Shown here: positions 9,233-17,466 of the stretch, piece after piece
How positions within the stretch are numbered: position 1 is the first letter of the stretch
Layout of the letters: each line of letters opens with the position of its first letter
NCBI GenBank assembly: GCA_002869665.1
Contig: PKUG01000046.1
Location: forward strand, 1 to 37,708
Direction: 5' to 3'
DNA: 37,708 nucleotides
Source of the DNA: Desulfuromonas sp.
GTDB taxonomy: Bacteria; Desulfobacterota; Desulfuromonadia; Desulfuromonadales; Geopsychrobacteraceae
The notes under the pieces: model-generated
The model's input: the letters and a program-made list of their open reading frames with translations, nothing else
Databases searched by the model: none
What the model was told of the DNA's origin: nothing
Translations under genes and position numbers: made by a program

Positions 9233-10594
9233 ATGGCTGCCGATTCCCCCGCTCACAACCCACTGGGAAGACGCATCAAGCAACTGCTCTGGGAGCAGAA
9301 CCCGGCGGAGCTGAACTTCTGGCAACGTTTTTTGCTGCGCCAGGTGCAGACGGTTGTCCTCGTTTTCCGTGATTTTATCGTCGACCAGTCGTTTCTGCGT
9401 GCTGCGGCCCTGACCTACTACAGCATGTTGTCGCTGGTGCCGTTGCTGGCTCTGACGTTCGCCCTGTTGAAATCCTTCGGCGTCCAGAACCTGCTGCAGC
9501 CCCTCATCGTCGAAAAACTGAATGTCGGGGACGGGCGCATTGCCGAAGCGGTCCTTGGCTATATCAACAACACCCAGGTTGGTCAACTTGGCGCTTTCGG
9601 TCTTGTTTTTCTCATTGTTGCCGTGGTTTCCCTGCTGACGAACATTGAGAAAGCATTCAACCATATCTGGGGTGTACATGAAGTGCGCCCTGTTATGCGC
9701 CGTTTTGCCGACTATCTCTCCGTTATCCTGGTCGGCCCGGTCCTGATGATCGGCGCCATTTCCATGACCTCGTCCCTGACCAGTAATCAACTGGTCCAGA
9801 AGCTGCTGGAAATGCAATTTGTCGGCAGCCTGATCGTATTGCTCTTCAAACTCACTCCGTTTCTCTTTATGTGGCTCGCTTTTACCGGCCTCTACATCTT
9901 CATGTCGAATATCCGGGTGAGTGTGCGCGCCGCATTCATCGGTGGGATCATTGGCGGGACCCTGTGGCAGCTGGCGCAGGTCGCTTACGTGCATTTTCAG
10001 GTTGGTGTTGCCCGTTATAATGCGATCTACGGTACCATGGCGGCACTGCCGATTTTTATGGTCTGGGTCTATGTCTCATGGGTGATCGTTCTCTTCGGGC
10101 TCGGGGTCTGCTACGCCAAACAGACCCTGAGAACCAGCGGTCGTGACCTTGGTGGCTCCGATGTCAGTCGCAGGAATTTCGAACAGGTCGCCCTGGCCCT
10201 GCTGGTCACCCTGGCCGATCGTTTCGATTGTGGAGAAGCACCGCTCAGTCATGAGCAGCTGGCGCGTCTGCTCTATATCCCGCCACGTCTGTGTCGGAAT
10301 ATCATCGATGCGCTGCTGCGGATCGGCCTGGTCAGTGAACACTGCACCACGGCGGGAGTCTGTCGCTATCAACTCGGCCGCTCTGCCGATAAGTTGACCC
10401 TGGCGCACATCCTCAGGCAATTGCGTGATGACGGGGAAGATGTTCTCTTCCTGCAGCCGCAGTCACAGACCCGGGTGGCCCTGGAAAATTATCGGGAACT
10501 TGAGGGGCTGATCGACAGTCATGCGACAAGTCTTCAGGATCTGGTTGAACTCAGTCGCGCGAAAAACGGTGTAACAGAGCAGGATAAGGGGTGA
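9233..10594 (+). CDS. YihY/virulence factor BrkB-family membrane protein
   Basis: This polytopic inner-membrane protein belongs to the family once misnamed RNase BN; its function is unsettled. Visible are the typical ALTYYSMLSLVPLLAL helix near residue 60, further helices to about residue 300 including GTMAALPIFMVWVYVSW, and then a cytoplasmic C-terminal region of about 150 residues. That tail resembles a winged-helix fold (HEQLARLLYIPPRLCRNIID, then a GLVSE wing), as in longer family members. ATG 9233 is preceded by GGAGG at good spacing. It follows the M16 pair by 86 bp and may be co-transcribed. It ends two bases before the convergent lpxH stop. Confidence 0.88.
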   Translation: MAADSPAHNPLGRRIKQLLWEQNPAELNFWQRFLLRQVQTVVLVFRDFIVDQSFLRAAALTYYSMLSLVPLLALTFALLKSFGVQNLLQPLIVEKLNVGDGRIAEAVLGYINNTQVGQLGAFGLVFLIVAVVSLLTNIEKAFNHIWGVHEVRPVMRRFADYLSVILVGPVLMIGAISMTSSLTSNQLVQKLLEMQFVGSLIVLLFKLTPFLFMWLAFTGLYIFMSNIRVSVRAAFIGGIIGGTLWQLAQVAYVHFQVGVARYNAIYGTMAALPIFMVWVYVSWVIVLFGLGVCYAKQTLRTSGRDLGGSDVSRRNFEQVALALLVTLADRFDCGEAPLSHEQLARLLYIPPRLCRNIIDALLRIGLVSEHCTTAGVCRYQLGRSADKLTLAHILRQLRDDGEDVLFLQPQSQTRVALENYRELEGLIDSHATSLQDLVELSRAKNGVTEQDKG

Positions 10595-10595
10595 G

Positions 10596-11303
10596 TCAGG
10601 GGACGAAGGTTTTCAATGCGATTCTGCCGTCCGTCATTTCGGCATAGGAAAACTGGTGAATCCAGTCCCCCAGGGCGACGGTTTTGACGCCACGATGTTC
10701 CGCAACAACGGGATAGTGGAAATGGCCGCAGATGAGCAGATCTGCCGGTGCGGTCATATTGTTGGCAACGTAGGTACTCAGGAAGGGTGACGGGTCCTGA
10801 TGTTTGCGGTTGGGGTCGAGCTTTGAGCTTTTATTGCTGAGCCAGAGCGCGAATTTCCATGCCAGATCGGGATGGACGATGCGGGATAATCCCCTGATGA
10901 AACCGCTGCGCCAGAAGGCGCGCAGGCGGCGGTAATTCGGATCGGGCTTGATGAGATCACCGTGACAGATGAGGATTTTCTGACCATCCCAATCGATCAG
11001 GCGCTCTTCCGTGACAATTGTACAGGCGAGGGTTTCGCTGAACCAGGGGCCCATGTTGAAGTCATGATTTCCTTCGACGAAATAAAGTTCGGTGCCCTGA
11101 TCCCGTAGATGGCGCAACTGTTCCAACAATGGAACATAGGCGCTGAACACCAGGTGCTCATAGCCGAGCCAGAACTCGAAAATATCGCCGAGCAGGAAAA
11201 GCGTATCCAGCTCTTTTTGGCGGTTGAGAAATTCGAGTAAAAGCTGATAATTTCTGTCCTGCGGCTGGCGCAGGTGGGCATCTGACAGGAATATGGCTCT
11301 CAT
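10596..11303 (-). CDS. lpxH: UDP-2,3-diacylglucosamine diphosphatase (LpxH-like metallophosphoesterase)
   Basis: It would hydrolyse UDP-2,3-diacylglucosamine to lipid X plus UMP, the fourth step of lipid A synthesis, at the inner membrane. Calcineurin-like metal motifs are all present: DAH (D8, H10), GDIFEFW, GNHD, HGD and CGHFH. The 235-residue length and the GDIFEFWLG segment are as in LpxH. The second metal motif is GNHD rather than the GNRD of E. coli LpxH, so the assignment is less than certain. It converges with the YihY-family gene with no visible terminator between them and diverges from the glyoxalase gene. Confidence 0.8.
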   Translation of the reverse strand: MRAIFLSDAHLRQPQDRNYQLLLEFLNRQKELDTLFLLGDIFEFWLGYEHLVFSAYVPLLEQLRHLRDQGTELYFVEGNHDFNMGPWFSETLACTIVTEERLIDWDGQKILICHGDLIKPDPNYRRLRAFWRSGFIRGLSRIVHPDLAWKFALWLSNKSSKLDPNRKHQDPSPFLSTYVANNMTAPADLLICGHFHYPVVAEHRGVKTVALGDWIHQFSYAEMTDGRIALKTFVP

Positions 11304-11431
11304 GGCAGCGACTATAAGTGGGGGGGCGTATTGATGTCAATTGGAGGCAGGTCAGGTGGCGTTTTTTGTCGCTTTTTTGCCGGTAATGACCCGCCGATCC
11401 CTTTACGATTTTTCCGCAATGGAGTTAGTTT

Positions 11432-11821
11432 ATGGAATATCCGATGATTCACCTTTGTTATCGCGTACGCGATCTTGCCGCATCTGAAGCTTTTTACCAG
11501 CAAGCCTTCGGTTTTGAAATCTCGCGGAAAAAGGACTATCCCGAAGGAGGCTTCACCCTCAGTTACCTGACTTCTGCCGGACTGCCGTTCGAGCTGGAGT
11601 TGACCTATAACTACGATCACACCGAGCCCTACGTCCTCGGCGACGGTTATTCCCATCTGGCCGTAGCCGTGACCGATCTCGAAGCTTCTCATGCGCGGCA
11701 CACGGTTATGGGGTTGACCGTCACACCGCTCAAAGGGTTGACGGCAGGGCAGACAAAATTCTATTTCGTTACCGATCCGGACGGCTACAAGATTGAAGTC
11801 ATCCGTCGACCATCCCTCTAA
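11432..11821 (+). CDS. gloA: glyoxalase I-like VOC protein (lactoylglutathione lyase family)
   Basis: This small vicinal-oxygen-chelate protein detoxifies methylglyoxal adducts in the GloA family. At 129 residues it has the GloA layout: a metal His in MIHLCYRV, a Glu in ELELTYNYD, a His in GYSHLAVAV and a Glu in GYKIEVI. The central ELTYNYDH and DPDGYKIE strings are typical of GloA. ATG 11432 is chosen for GGAG 7 nt upstream; an alternative ATG lies four codons in. The next gene begins 12 bp after the stop, so they probably form a transcription unit. The thiol cofactor used by this organism cannot be told. Confidence 0.82.
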   Translation: MEYPMIHLCYRVRDLAASEAFYQQAFGFEISRKKDYPEGGFTLSYLTSAGLPFELELTYNYDHTEPYVLGDGYSHLAVAVTDLEASHARHTVMGLTVTPLKGLTAGQTKFYFVTDPDGYKIEVIRRPSL

Positions 11822-11832
11822 CGGAGAGCCCC

Positions 11833-12603
11833 ATGACAAACGAAGAATTGCTGGAAAAAGGAACCCGTGCCCTGGAAGAGGGGGATGCCAAGGCGGCCAT
11901 CCAACTGTTCGAGCAGGCGCTTAAGGGGCAGGAAACGGCAGAAGGCTGGCTGCTCCTCGCCGAAGCGCAGATCGAAAGCGGCGCCTACGCCAAGGCACGT
12001 AAGAGTCTGGTGGCCGGATTGCATGTCGCGCCGGATGAAACCGAGTTGCTGTTTGCTCTGGGCGATCTGAACTTTGAGGAAGGGCGCAACGAAGAGGCAC
12101 TGGAAAATTACCAACGGATTATCGATCTCGACCCGGAGGAAATCGACGCTCTGGTCAGCAAGGCGATGGTTTACATCAATCTCGACGATCTGGATCAGGC
12201 TGAGAACACCTGTCGTCAAGCACTCTCATTGGCAGAGGATTCTGCTTTTGCCCTGAACGCCTTGGGGGATATTCACATCGCTCAGGGGAAAGCGGCCGAG
12301 GCGGTCGCCTGCTTCGAGCGTGCGGCGGAGTTGGAGCCGGAAGATCCGCAGCCCTGGCTCAGTCTCGCTGATCTCCATTACGACGCCGGTCATCTCGACC
12401 AGGCAGAAAGCTGTTGCCTCAAGGGGCTCAAACTTGATCCCGGTGCGCCATCCGGGTATCTGACGCTGGGGAATATCTGTCTTGATCTGGATCGCAGCCA
12501 GGACGCACTGGAAAATTATCAACAGTTCCTGCGCCTGGAGAGAAGTCCGGCGGCAAAACAGATTCGCGACGAAGTCGCCGCAGTTGTTGAAGGGCTGAAA
12601 TAG
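11833..12603 (+). CDS. tetratricopeptide repeat protein
   Basis: The 256-residue protein is built almost entirely of TPR units (about seven), for example EEALENYQRIIDLDPEE and AEAVACFERAAELEPEDP. There is no signal peptide, so it is probably a cytoplasmic protein-interaction scaffold. A ribosome site (GGAGAG) sits just before the ATG. It follows the glyoxalase gene closely and is followed by a strong terminator, so these two genes form a unit. The specific partner is not evident. Confidence 0.88.
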   Translation: MTNEELLEKGTRALEEGDAKAAIQLFEQALKGQETAEGWLLLAEAQIESGAYAKARKSLVAGLHVAPDETELLFALGDLNFEEGRNEEALENYQRIIDLDPEEIDALVSKAMVYINLDDLDQAENTCRQALSLAEDSAFALNALGDIHIAQGKAAEAVACFERAAELEPEDPQPWLSLADLHYDAGHLDQAESCCLKGLKLDPGAPSGYLTLGNICLDLDRSQDALENYQQFLRLERSPAAKQIRDEVAAVVEGLK

Positions 12604-12725
12604 TAAATAGCTCGTCAGCTGATGATCAGAAGCGGAACGGATTCACGTAGCGATGCGAGTTGTCCTTCGTGTGCATGGTCCTTCCAAGGTGAGCGCTCCG
12701 TTTTGTTGCAGATTTGAGGATTCAT

Positions 12726-12755
12726 AGCGGGGCTACTTGACGTTGCCCCGCTTTT
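12726..12755 (+). terminator. rho-independent terminator after the TPR gene
   Basis: AGCGGGGC (12726-12733) pairs with GCCCCGCT (12745-12752), loop 11 nt, followed directly by TTT. It separates the glyoxalase/TPR unit from the antiporter gene. The other 120 bases of this gap show nothing recognisable. Confidence 0.8.
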
Positions 12756-12789
12756 CGCATGTCAAGATCGACGCCGGGACATTCAATTT

Positions 12790-14733
12790 ATGGGCATTGC
12801 AGCAGATATCGTCATCATTGTCGTCGCCGCCCTGTTAGGCGGACTGGTCGCGCAGAAATTACGTCAACCGCTGATTCTCGGCTATATCCTGGCGGGGGTG
12901 GCCATCGGCCCCTTCACCGGCGGCATTACCGTTTCCGACGCCCACGAGGTGGAAAAACTGGCGGAGATCGGGGTTGCACTGCTGCTCTTTGCGTTGGGGC
13001 TCGAATTCTCCCTGCGTGAACTGAAACCCGTCAGAAATGTTGCTCTGATCGGAGGGTCCCTGCAGATCCTGCTGACCATCGGCTACGGCTATGGTCTGGG
13101 GCGTTGGCTCGGCTGGGATACCGGCCCGGCGCTCTGGCTGGGCGGGCTTGCTTCGCTGTCGAGCACCATGGTCATCCTTAAAACCCTGATGGCGCGGGGG
13201 ATGATGGGGACCCTTTCGAGCCGGGTTATGGTCGGTATTCTGATCGTTCAGGATCTGGCTGTTGTTCCGCTGCTGATTCTCCTGCCGCAGTTGACCAATC
13301 CCGCCGCCGGACTGCCGATCCTCGGCCTGGCCGTTATCAAGTCGGCGGTATTCCTGCTGTTGATGTTTGTTCTCGGCACCAAGTTACTGCCGCGGCTGCT
13401 GGCGCAGGTGGCGCGTTATAACTGTCGTGAGCTGTTCCTTTTGACGATTACCGCCATCGGTCTGGGGATTGGCTACCTGACCTATATCTCCGGACTCTCC
13501 TTTGCTTTCGGCGCATTTATCGCCGGGATGGTCCTCAGTGAATCGGATTACGGCCACCAGGCCCTGAGCGACATCATCCCATTGCGTGACCTCTTCGGGC
13601 TGCTCTTCTTCACCTCCGTCGGCATGCTGCTCAATCCGACATTCCTTGTTGAACATTGGCGCGGTGTCTTTGTTCTTGTGACCCTGGTCGGTCTCGGTAA
13701 AGGGGTGATCATGGCCGCGATCGTGCGTGCTTTCGGCTACGGTAATATCATCCCCCTTGCTGTCGGCCTCGGGATGTTCCAGATCGGCGAATTTTCCTTC
13801 GTCCTCGGCCAGGTCGGTTTCGCTGGCGGTTTTCTCAACGGCGAACAGCATTCCTATATTCTCTCCGCGACCATCCTGAGCATGTTGCTGACGCCGCTGG
13901 CTTCGGGACTGACCGCCCCTCTGTATGGTCTGAAGAAACGCTATCGTCAGAGCGAAACGCTGGAAACGGTCAATATCCCTCGCGACGGGTTGCACGATCA
14001 TGTTGTGATCGCTGGCGGCGGCCAGGTCGGGCGGCATGTGGCCGACATTCTGCTCAAGCTGAACGTTCCATTCGTTATCATCGAACTGGAACATCGAGCG
14101 GTCGAGGAGTGTAAAAGAAAAGGCTACCCGGCGATCTACGGGGATGCGAGTCATCAGATCGTTCTGGAGGCCGCGACCCTGCAAAATGCCCGACAGCTGC
14201 TGGTGACCATTCCGCATATTGCATCGACTGAGGCCATCGTCCGTTACGTTCACGAGCATCACCCCGACCTGCGTATCGTGGTTCGCTCAGTCGGTCGTGA
14301 GCAGATGGAAGCTCTCTATGAAGATGGTGTCCATATGGTCATTCTTCCGGAGTTCGAAGCTGGTCTTGAGATCGCCCGCCAGGCGCTGCTGAACCTGCAC
14401 TACCCGGTGACCCAGATTCAGAAATTCACCGATACCGCGCGTCGCGATCATTACCACCATATTTACGAAGATCAGGCCGAACTGAAACATATTCGCCTGT
14501 TGAAGAATGCCCGAGATCTGCTTGAGTTGAGCTGGGAGGAATTGGGGGCGGAAAGTCTGCTGGTCGGGCGCAGCCTGCGACAACTCGATGTGCGCCAGTT
14601 GACCGGGGCTTCGGTGGTCGGTGTGCTGCGGAATGGGGAATTTACCGTCAACCCGTCAGCTGACCTGATTTTCAGAGAAGGGGATATGATCGCCCTGATC
14701 GGTTGCCCGAGCGCTGCAGGGATTCAGTCGTGA
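12790..14733 (+). CDS. KefB/KefC-type CPA2 cation:proton antiporter with RCK domains
   Basis: This is an inner-membrane monovalent cation (usually K+):H+ antiporter gated by a cytoplasmic nucleotide-binding domain. Residues 1 to about 385 form the Na_H_Exchanger domain with a dozen or so helices ([44 protein letters not shown]). From about 400 comes a TrkA-N/RCK domain with the dinucleotide-binding [10 protein letters not shown], then a TrkA-C domain near 570-640 ([17 protein letters not shown]). Its 647-residue length fits CPA2 proteins that carry TrkA-C. No ancillary KefF/KefG gene is adjacent. It is flanked by terminators on both sides, so it is monocistronic. Confidence 0.93.
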   Translation: MGIAADIVIIVVAALLGGLVAQKLRQPLILGYILAGVAIGPFTGGITVSDAHEVEKLAEIGVALLLFALGLEFSLRELKPVRNVALIGGSLQILLTIGYGYGLGRWLGWDTGPALWLGGLASLSSTMVILKTLMARGMMGTLSSRVMVGILIVQDLAVVPLLILLPQLTNPAAGLPILGLAVIKSAVFLLLMFVLGTKLLPRLLAQVARYNCRELFLLTITAIGLGIGYLTYISGLSFAFGAFIAGMVLSESDYGHQALSDIIPLRDLFGLLFFTSVGMLLNPTFLVEHWRGVFVLVTLVGLGKGVIMAAIVRAFGYGNIIPLAVGLGMFQIGEFSFVLGQVGFAGGFLNGEQHSYILSATILSMLLTPLASGLTAPLYGLKKRYRQSETLETVNIPRDGLHDHVVIAGGGQVGRHVADILLKLNVPFVIIELEHRAVEECKRKGYPAIYGDASHQIVLEAATLQNARQLLVTIPHIASTEAIVRYVHEHHPDLRIVVRSVGREQMEALYEDGVHMVILPEFEAGLEIARQALLNLHYPVTQIQKFTDTARRDHYHHIYEDQAELKHIRLLKNARDLLELSWEELGAESLLVGRSLRQLDVRQLTGASVVGVLRNGEFTVNPSADLIFREGDMIALIGCPSAAGIQS

Positions 14734-14768
14734 GCTGTGGTGAGTGTTGCTGCCGATCAAAAATAAAC

Positions 14769-14800
14769 AAAAAGGCCATCTGCTTGCAGATGGCCTTTTT
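14769..14800. terminator. bidirectional rho-independent terminator
   Basis: GGCCATCTGC (14774-14783) pairs with GCAGATGGCC (14786-14795) across a 2-nt apex, with AAAAA before and TTTTT after. It can end the antiporter transcript on the plus strand and the convergent PxxKW gene on the minus strand. Confidence 0.92.
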
Positions 14801-14822
14801 GTATTGAGCTTGTTCGAATAAA

Positions 14823-15113
14823 TTACTTCTTCTTGCCCGCTGCAGCCCGTTTGGCGGCTTTGAGGGGGTTGACTCGAACGTCGGCGGTTTTGAGATCGAC
14901 TTTCTTGTGGGTTGCGAAGTTGCAGAGGCCGCTGGCCCACTTGGCTGCCGGATTCGGGAAAGATTTGCAGACCTGACCGATGCTGCCTTCGACAACACGA
15001 TCACAACCCTGGCATTCTTCCACGACAACCTGACAGCTGCCGCCGTCAGCGATGCAACCGGTTTTCTTCCAGAAAGTACACTCGGTACCTGCGAGAACTG
15101 TTTGACACTGCAT
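14823..15113 (-). CDS. PxxKW family cysteine-rich protein
   Basis: A 96-residue cytoplasmic protein with nine cysteines in the first three quarters and the diagnostic PAAKW motif near residues 56-60. The pattern (CQTVLAGTECTFWKK, CxxC in ECQGCDRV) is typical of a family found mainly in Desulfobacterota; its function is not known, and metal or Fe-S binding is a guess from the cysteines. The C-terminal 20 residues are Lys/Ala-rich. A strong AGGAGGAAT ribosome site precedes the ATG. It stands alone between two terminator or gap regions. Confidence 0.88.
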   Translation of the reverse strand: MQCQTVLAGTECTFWKKTGCIADGGSCQVVVEECQGCDRVVEGSIGQVCKSFPNPAAKWASGLCNFATHKKVDLKTADVRVNPLKAAKRAAAGKKK

Positions 15114-15262
15114 GTTATATTCCTCCTAGCTTGATGCTTTGGTCCAGATTCAGAACGCTTACCTATAGCGGATTTGCCCGGGTGAGTCAACGCTTTTTTC
15201 TTGCCGCTTCGCAGACTTTTTTCTGTTCTGGGTCGGGTCTTTGAGTCTTTATTTGAAGCTGA

Positions 15263-15859
15263 TCACAGATCGATTTCTCGCAACTGGCGATCATGGTAAC
15301 CGCTGAACAGGAGCAGGGCGACAAGCGCTCCGGCAAGGGCCAGCCCCATGTCGGACTGGGTGTCCCAGGCATACCCCTGGGTGCCGAGAAACGCTTCGGC
15401 GCTTTCACCGGAAGCAAGCGCAACCCACCATTCGATCAACTCGTAAAATGCACTGAAGCCGAGACAGAACGCAACGATGAAAAAGTTACGCCAACTACTG
15501 CCGTTGAAGATCTCTTTGCGGATGCTGATCTCGCGCGCGATCAGTGCAGGGACAAATCCCTGGGCAAAATGGCCAACCTTGTCGTAGTTGTTGCGGATGC
15601 CGCCGGTCAACTCCTTCAACGTATCGAAAAGCGGAACCTCGGCATAGGTATAATGGCCGCCGACCATCAGAATGATGCAGTGCAACAGGATCAGGACGTA
15701 GAGCAGAGGGGTGAAGCGGAAGCTACGATAGGTCAGGGCCAGAGCGAGGGCTCCGGCAACGGCCGGAGCGACCTCGAGAGCCCAGGTGTAGTAATCTTTC
15801 GGCGCGATGCCGGACCAGATCAGGACTCCTGAATAAATAAAGATCCAGAGATAAATCAC
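15263..15859 (-). CDS. YjdF/DUF2238-family inner membrane protein
   Basis: A 198-residue membrane protein with about six helices. The conserved signature includes NNYDKVGHFAQGF near residues 91-103, FCLGFSAFYELIEWW near 131-145 and the C-terminal WDTQSDMGLALAGA. The acidic/His residues inside helices (D, H, E, D) suggest a metal or proton role, but the family's function is unknown. Its start codon overlaps the stop of the upstream small secreted protein by 4 nt (ATGA), so the two are coupled. Confidence 0.88.
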   Translation of the reverse strand: MIYLWIFIYSGVLIWSGIAPKDYYTWALEVAPAVAGALALALTYRSFRFTPLLYVLILLHCIILMVGGHYTYAEVPLFDTLKELTGGIRNNYDKVGHFAQGFVPALIAREISIRKEIFNGSSWRNFFIVAFCLGFSAFYELIEWWVALASGESAEAFLGTQGYAWDTQSDMGLALAGALVALLLFSGYHDRQLREIDL

Positions 15860-16155
15860 AGGCCATGCCGATGGGAGTAGATGGTCATGATCCGTAATTC
15901 ACCACTGATCGTAACGCGCGGAGAATCGCTCCTGTTTGAGGTCTTTTCAGGTTCGCGAGGCTCTTCGACGGGCATAATAACGGACTTCTTGTCATCAGCC
16001 GTTGCGAGTGAATCTGTTCGGCTTTCATCAGTCTGCAACTGAGGGGCTGTTGCGGCAGGGGGCGTCGCTGATATGTCTGTTGCCGCGACCGGATTCGCAA
16101 GGGGCAACCCGACGACAGTGGCTAAGATTATTGCTGAGAAAATTGGCTTTTTCAT
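15856..16155 (-). CDS. small secreted protein of unknown function
   Basis: A 99-residue protein with a clear signal peptide (MKKPIFSAIILATVV then AA sites). The mature part is low-complexity: Thr/Ala/Pro-rich and then charged, with SRTDSLATADDKK and EEPREPEKTSN. I recognise no domain. The GGAG ribosome site (from GAGCC on the plus strand) precedes the ATG. It overlaps the YjdF-family gene by 4 nt, so it probably works with, or is translationally coupled to, that membrane protein. It diverges from the selenoprotein glutaredoxin gene. Confidence 0.65.
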   Translation of the reverse strand: MKKPIFSAIILATVVGLPLANPVAATDISATPPAATAPQLQTDESRTDSLATADDKKSVIMPVEEPREPEKTSNRSDSPRVTISGELRIMTIYSHRHGL

Positions 16156-16309
16156 TTGGGCTCCTTGGCGGGTGATTTGCCTTTATCCCGTTTCTGTGAG
16201 AATAACATCCCGATAGCTGTTGGCAAAAGGAAATGCATCATTGTATTGTTGATCGATAAAGTTGTGCTAAAGACACGTCAGTAAATCGAACATGCTCCTG
16301 GAGGACTCG

Positions 16310-16798
16310 ATGATCCACAGATTGACCATTTTGTTTTTGCTCCTGATAACCCTGGTTTTCGCCGGCCAGGCCGCTGCCGATATCTACCGTTGGGTCGATG
16401 ATAACGGCCAACTTCACTACAGTGATTCGCCGCCTGAAAATGTTGAGAACGTGCAAAAGTTGGAAGAGGGCAAACATTCGGTCGTCACCGGGGTGCCGGC
16501 GCCCAAGCGCACAGCGGCACCGGTTGCCGAAACCAAACCAGTTGCAAAAAAGAGTAATGCCGAAGCGCCACAGGTGGAAATCTTCACCGCCAGGTGGTGA
16601 GGCTACTGCAAACAGGCGCTGGCGTTGCTACGCGCGAACAACATTGAATTTACTGAATACGATATTGACAAAGACCGGGCTGCGGCAGTGCGTTTGAGAT
16701 CTCTCGGGGGGCGCGGCGTACCCTTTGCGATCATCAACGGTCAGGTCATTCGTGGTTATTCAGCCGAAGTTTATAAACGGGCTCTGGGGCTGAAATAG
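16310..16798 (+). CDS. DUF4124-glutaredoxin selenoprotein (UGA = Sec at residue 97)
   Basis: The frame runs from ATG 16310 (GGAGG at 16300-16304) to TAG at 16796-16798, 162 residues, with one in-frame TGA at 16598-16600. Residues 1-23 are a signal peptide; 24 to about 60 are a DUF4124 domain (DIYRWVDDNGQLHYSDSPP); after a linker, 91-162 are a complete glutaredoxin fold. The TGA falls on the first redox residue: EIFTARW-U-GYC (Sec97, Cys100). Downstream are the cis-Pro motif GRGVPFAIINGQ and the helix end GYSAEVYKRAL. Without readthrough the whole redox domain is lost, so recoding as selenocysteine is far more likely than a stop. It is exported, probably a periplasmic thiol/selenol oxidoreductase. 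A GU-loop hairpin follows the UGA at 15 nt. The partner protein is unknown. Confidence 0.88.
16601..16636 (+). promoter_or_regulatory. candidate bacterial SECIS element of the glutaredoxin gene
   Basis: After a 15-nt spacer from the UGA, GCGCTGGC (16616-16623) can pair with GCTA plus GCGC (16627-16630 and 16632-16635, one bulged C), leaving a GUU loop. A short stem with GU in its apical loop at this distance is what SelB needs in bacteria. The fold was done by eye and includes one G-U pair. Confidence 0.5.
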
Positions 16799-16830
16799 CA
16801 GCGAGGAACAGGTTTTCGGATGACCTTGAG

Positions 16831-16868
16831 CGGCCGATCTCTTAACGGGGATCGGCCGTTTGCTTTTC
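16831..16868 (+). terminator. terminator after the selenoprotein gene
   Basis: CGGCCGAT (16831-16838) pairs with ATCGGCCG (16851-16858), followed by a T-rich tract. The stop codon of the convergent lipoprotein gene (TAA on the minus strand at 16842-16844) lies in the loop, so the hairpin overlaps that gene's 3' end. Confidence 0.72.
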
Positions 16869-17240
16869 CTGTTGGCGCTTGACGAGGTGCCAGCCTTTGG
16901 CGGTCATGCAGATACGGAAGAAACGGTCGAAATTGTCCTGATAGCGAAAGAACCTGCTGTGCTGGCTCCAGCCGATCCAAGGCTGATAATAGGGGGGATG
17001 GAACCCCTGACGATAGAAGGGATAATCGCTGTAGGGGGGATAGAAGAAATCGAGACGGTCCGCTTCCCGGCGGGCCAGTTGCTCGCACTCTGATCGGGCC
17101 TGCGCTAACGCGACTGCATCCAGTTGCTGCTCATGCTCCCAGACCCAGGTTCCCGTACCGGCGCATCCGCTCAGCAGCATCAGCAGCGTGAGCGCGCTTC
17201 CCAGTACCGTGAAAGTCTCCAGTAACCTGTTCTTTTTCAT
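16842..17240 (-). CDS. small lipoprotein of unknown function
   Basis: A 132-residue predicted lipoprotein: positive N-terminus MKKNR, hydrophobic stretch and lipobox LLSGC. The mature part is rich in aromatic residues and proline (DFFYPPYSDYPFYRQGFHPP, then YYQPWIGW) and contains three cysteines besides none needed for a known motif. I do not recognise a family. The start was chosen at the ATG in front of the lipoprotein signal; the frame stays open upstream but without a signal. A TATAAT-like string lies about 15 nt before the ATG. Confidence 0.75.
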   Translation of the reverse strand: MKKNRLLETFTVLGSALTLLMLLSGCAGTGTWVWEHEQQLDAVALAQARSECEQLARREADRLDFFYPPYSDYPFYRQGFHPPYYQPWIGWSQHSRFFRYQDNFDRFFRICMTAKGWHLVKRQQEKQTADPR

Positions 17241-17374
17241 GCTTTCAATTATATCATGCCGCCGGCGTTCAGGATGCTGTCTCTGGCGCATTTACATTGC
17301 CAAGTGTCGGGAATTCTTCCGCGCTGAATGTTACCGCTTTTCGTCTATGCTGATTCTGTTACTATGACAAGCTG

Positions 17375-17422
17375 TTGAAAAACATTCACGTTGTATCCAT
17401 TGCCTCGAAAAATGTTTTTCAA
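17375..17422. repeat. 12-bp perfect inverted repeat upstream of the helicase-nuclease operon
   Basis: TTGAAAAACATT (17375-17386) is the exact reverse complement of AATGTTTTTCAA (17411-17422), separated by 24 nt, ending 44 bp before the AddB-like start codon. It could be an operator with two half-sites or a hairpin in the 5' leader. It lacks a U-run, so a terminator is unlikely. Confidence 0.5.
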
Positions 17423-17466
17423 TATCCGGATCAATTTTTATTACGCCGATTTTGCCAGGAGAGACA

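Noticed and set aside
15293-15832. Plus-strand 179-codon frame
   Set aside because: It is antisense to the YjdF-family membrane protein, whose conserved motifs are clear.
16227-16243. Second sigma-54-like promoter (TTGGCA...ATGCA) upstream of the glutaredoxin gene
   Set aside because: The GG-to-GC spacing is 11 rather than 10 and the -12 element lacks TTGC, so it does not meet the consensus.
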